Source of the DNA: Abelmoschus esculentus
Taxonomy: Eukaryota > Streptophyta > Magnoliopsida > Malvales > Malvaceae
DNA: 64,000 nucleotides
Direction: 5' to 3'
NCBI GenBank assembly: GCA_035048815.1
Contig: JAUCBN010000035.1
Location: 2,368,501 to 2,432,500 of the forward strand
Made by a program: the position numbers and the translations under genes. Position 1 is the first letter of the stretch; the number at the start of each line of letters is the position of its first letter. The notes beneath the pieces were generated by a model. That model saw nothing but the letters and a program-made list of their open reading frames with translations, had not been told where the DNA came from and ran no database searches. Positions 63,690 to 64,000 of this stretch are shown here, one piece after another.

Positions 63690-64000
63690 ATGGCAGCTGC
63701 TTTGAAACTTATGTGTGTTATGGGATTGATTGTGCTTGTTAGCATTTTGGAGATAGGAAAGATTGGTGCAGCGGGGGAATGTGGGAAATCATCTCCTGAT
63801 AATGAGGCAATGAAGCTAGCCCCATGTGCCGAAGCCGCACAAGACGAGAAAGCTACAGTTTCAGCCGGTTGCTGCTCGCAGGTGAAGAAAATAGGCCAAA
63901 ATCCAAGCTGTCTCTGCGCCGTGTTGCTCTCGAACACTGCTAAAGCATTCGGAGTTAAGCCTGAGATCGCCATAACCATCCCTAAACGCTGCAACTTTGC
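63690..64000 (+). CDS. DIR1-like non-specific lipid-transfer protein (partial, cut by window end)
   Basis: Secreted 8-cysteine-motif protein. A signal peptide (about 1-28, LMCVMGLIVLVSILEI) is followed by the mature domain. Cysteines in order: GECG, LAPCAEAA, AGCCSQV, SCLCAVLL and KRCNFA; the eighth must lie beyond the window. The SPDNEAMKLAPC and FGVKPEIAITIPKRCN blocks match the DIR1/type-IV nsLTP group, whose founder acts in lipid-based systemic signalling. Whether this copy does so is not known. The open frame is intact to the last base. Confidence 0.88.
   Translation, partial: MAAALKLMCVMGLIVLVSILEIGKIGAAGECGKSSPDNEAMKLAPCAEAAQDEKATVSAGCCSQVKKIGQNPSCLCAVLLSNTAKAFGVKPEIAITIPKRCNF

Overview
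This is a stretch of plant nuclear DNA. Genes carry spliceosomal introns (GT...AG), intergenic DNA is AT-rich and full of MITE-like elements, and the gene families are plant-specific (BSK, DUF3527, RopGEF, PMEI, plant HAKAI). The protein sequences look like a eudicot, probably Malvaceae such as cotton; that is an impression and was not tested. No bacterial, phage or organellar sequence was recognised.

Layout from left to right: the 3' end of a PHT4-type anion/phosphate transporter (+); a small DUF962/Mpo1-like protein (+); a degenerate DEX1-like pseudogene (-) broken by a 5.3-kb Ty3/gypsy chromodomain retrotransposon and by a 258-bp solo LTR, each with its own target-site duplication; a HAKAI E3-ligase homologue (-); an R2R3-MYB of the MYB1/25/109 type (+); a RING-CH membrane protein (+); a BSK5-like receptor-like cytoplasmic kinase (-); an inositol phosphorylceramide synthase (-); 4.5 kb of repeats including a 755-bp foldback; a decayed NTF2/SnoaL-like pseudogene (+); a DUF3527 protein (-); a COPT4-like copper transporter (+); an invertase/PME-inhibitor protein (+); PASTICCINO1 (-, 20 coding exons); an uncharacterised plant-specific protein (-); 7 kb of intergenic DNA with hAT-like and foldback elements; a RopGEF with a 2-nt deletion in its PRONE domain (+); and the start of a DIR1-like lipid-transfer protein (+).

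The genes form no operon or pathway. What ties them together is ancestry. From memory, the gene neighbourhood echoes several duplicated Arabidopsis blocks: At3g54000-54030 (uncharacterised gene, PAS1, IPCS1, BSK6), At5g59000-59010 (RING-CH, BSK5), At2g37925-37940 (COPT4, DUF3527, IPCS2) and At3g09090-09250 (DEX1, MYB1, NTF2-like). Two members that also sit in those blocks, DEX1-like and NTF2-like, are dead here, which fits gene loss after whole-genome duplication.

For HAKAI, BSK5-like, IPCS, DUF3527, PAS1, the uncharacterised gene, RING-CH and MYB, the exon chains I built sum to a multiple of three and end in one stop, which supports the models. The RopGEF chain does not, because of its deletion.
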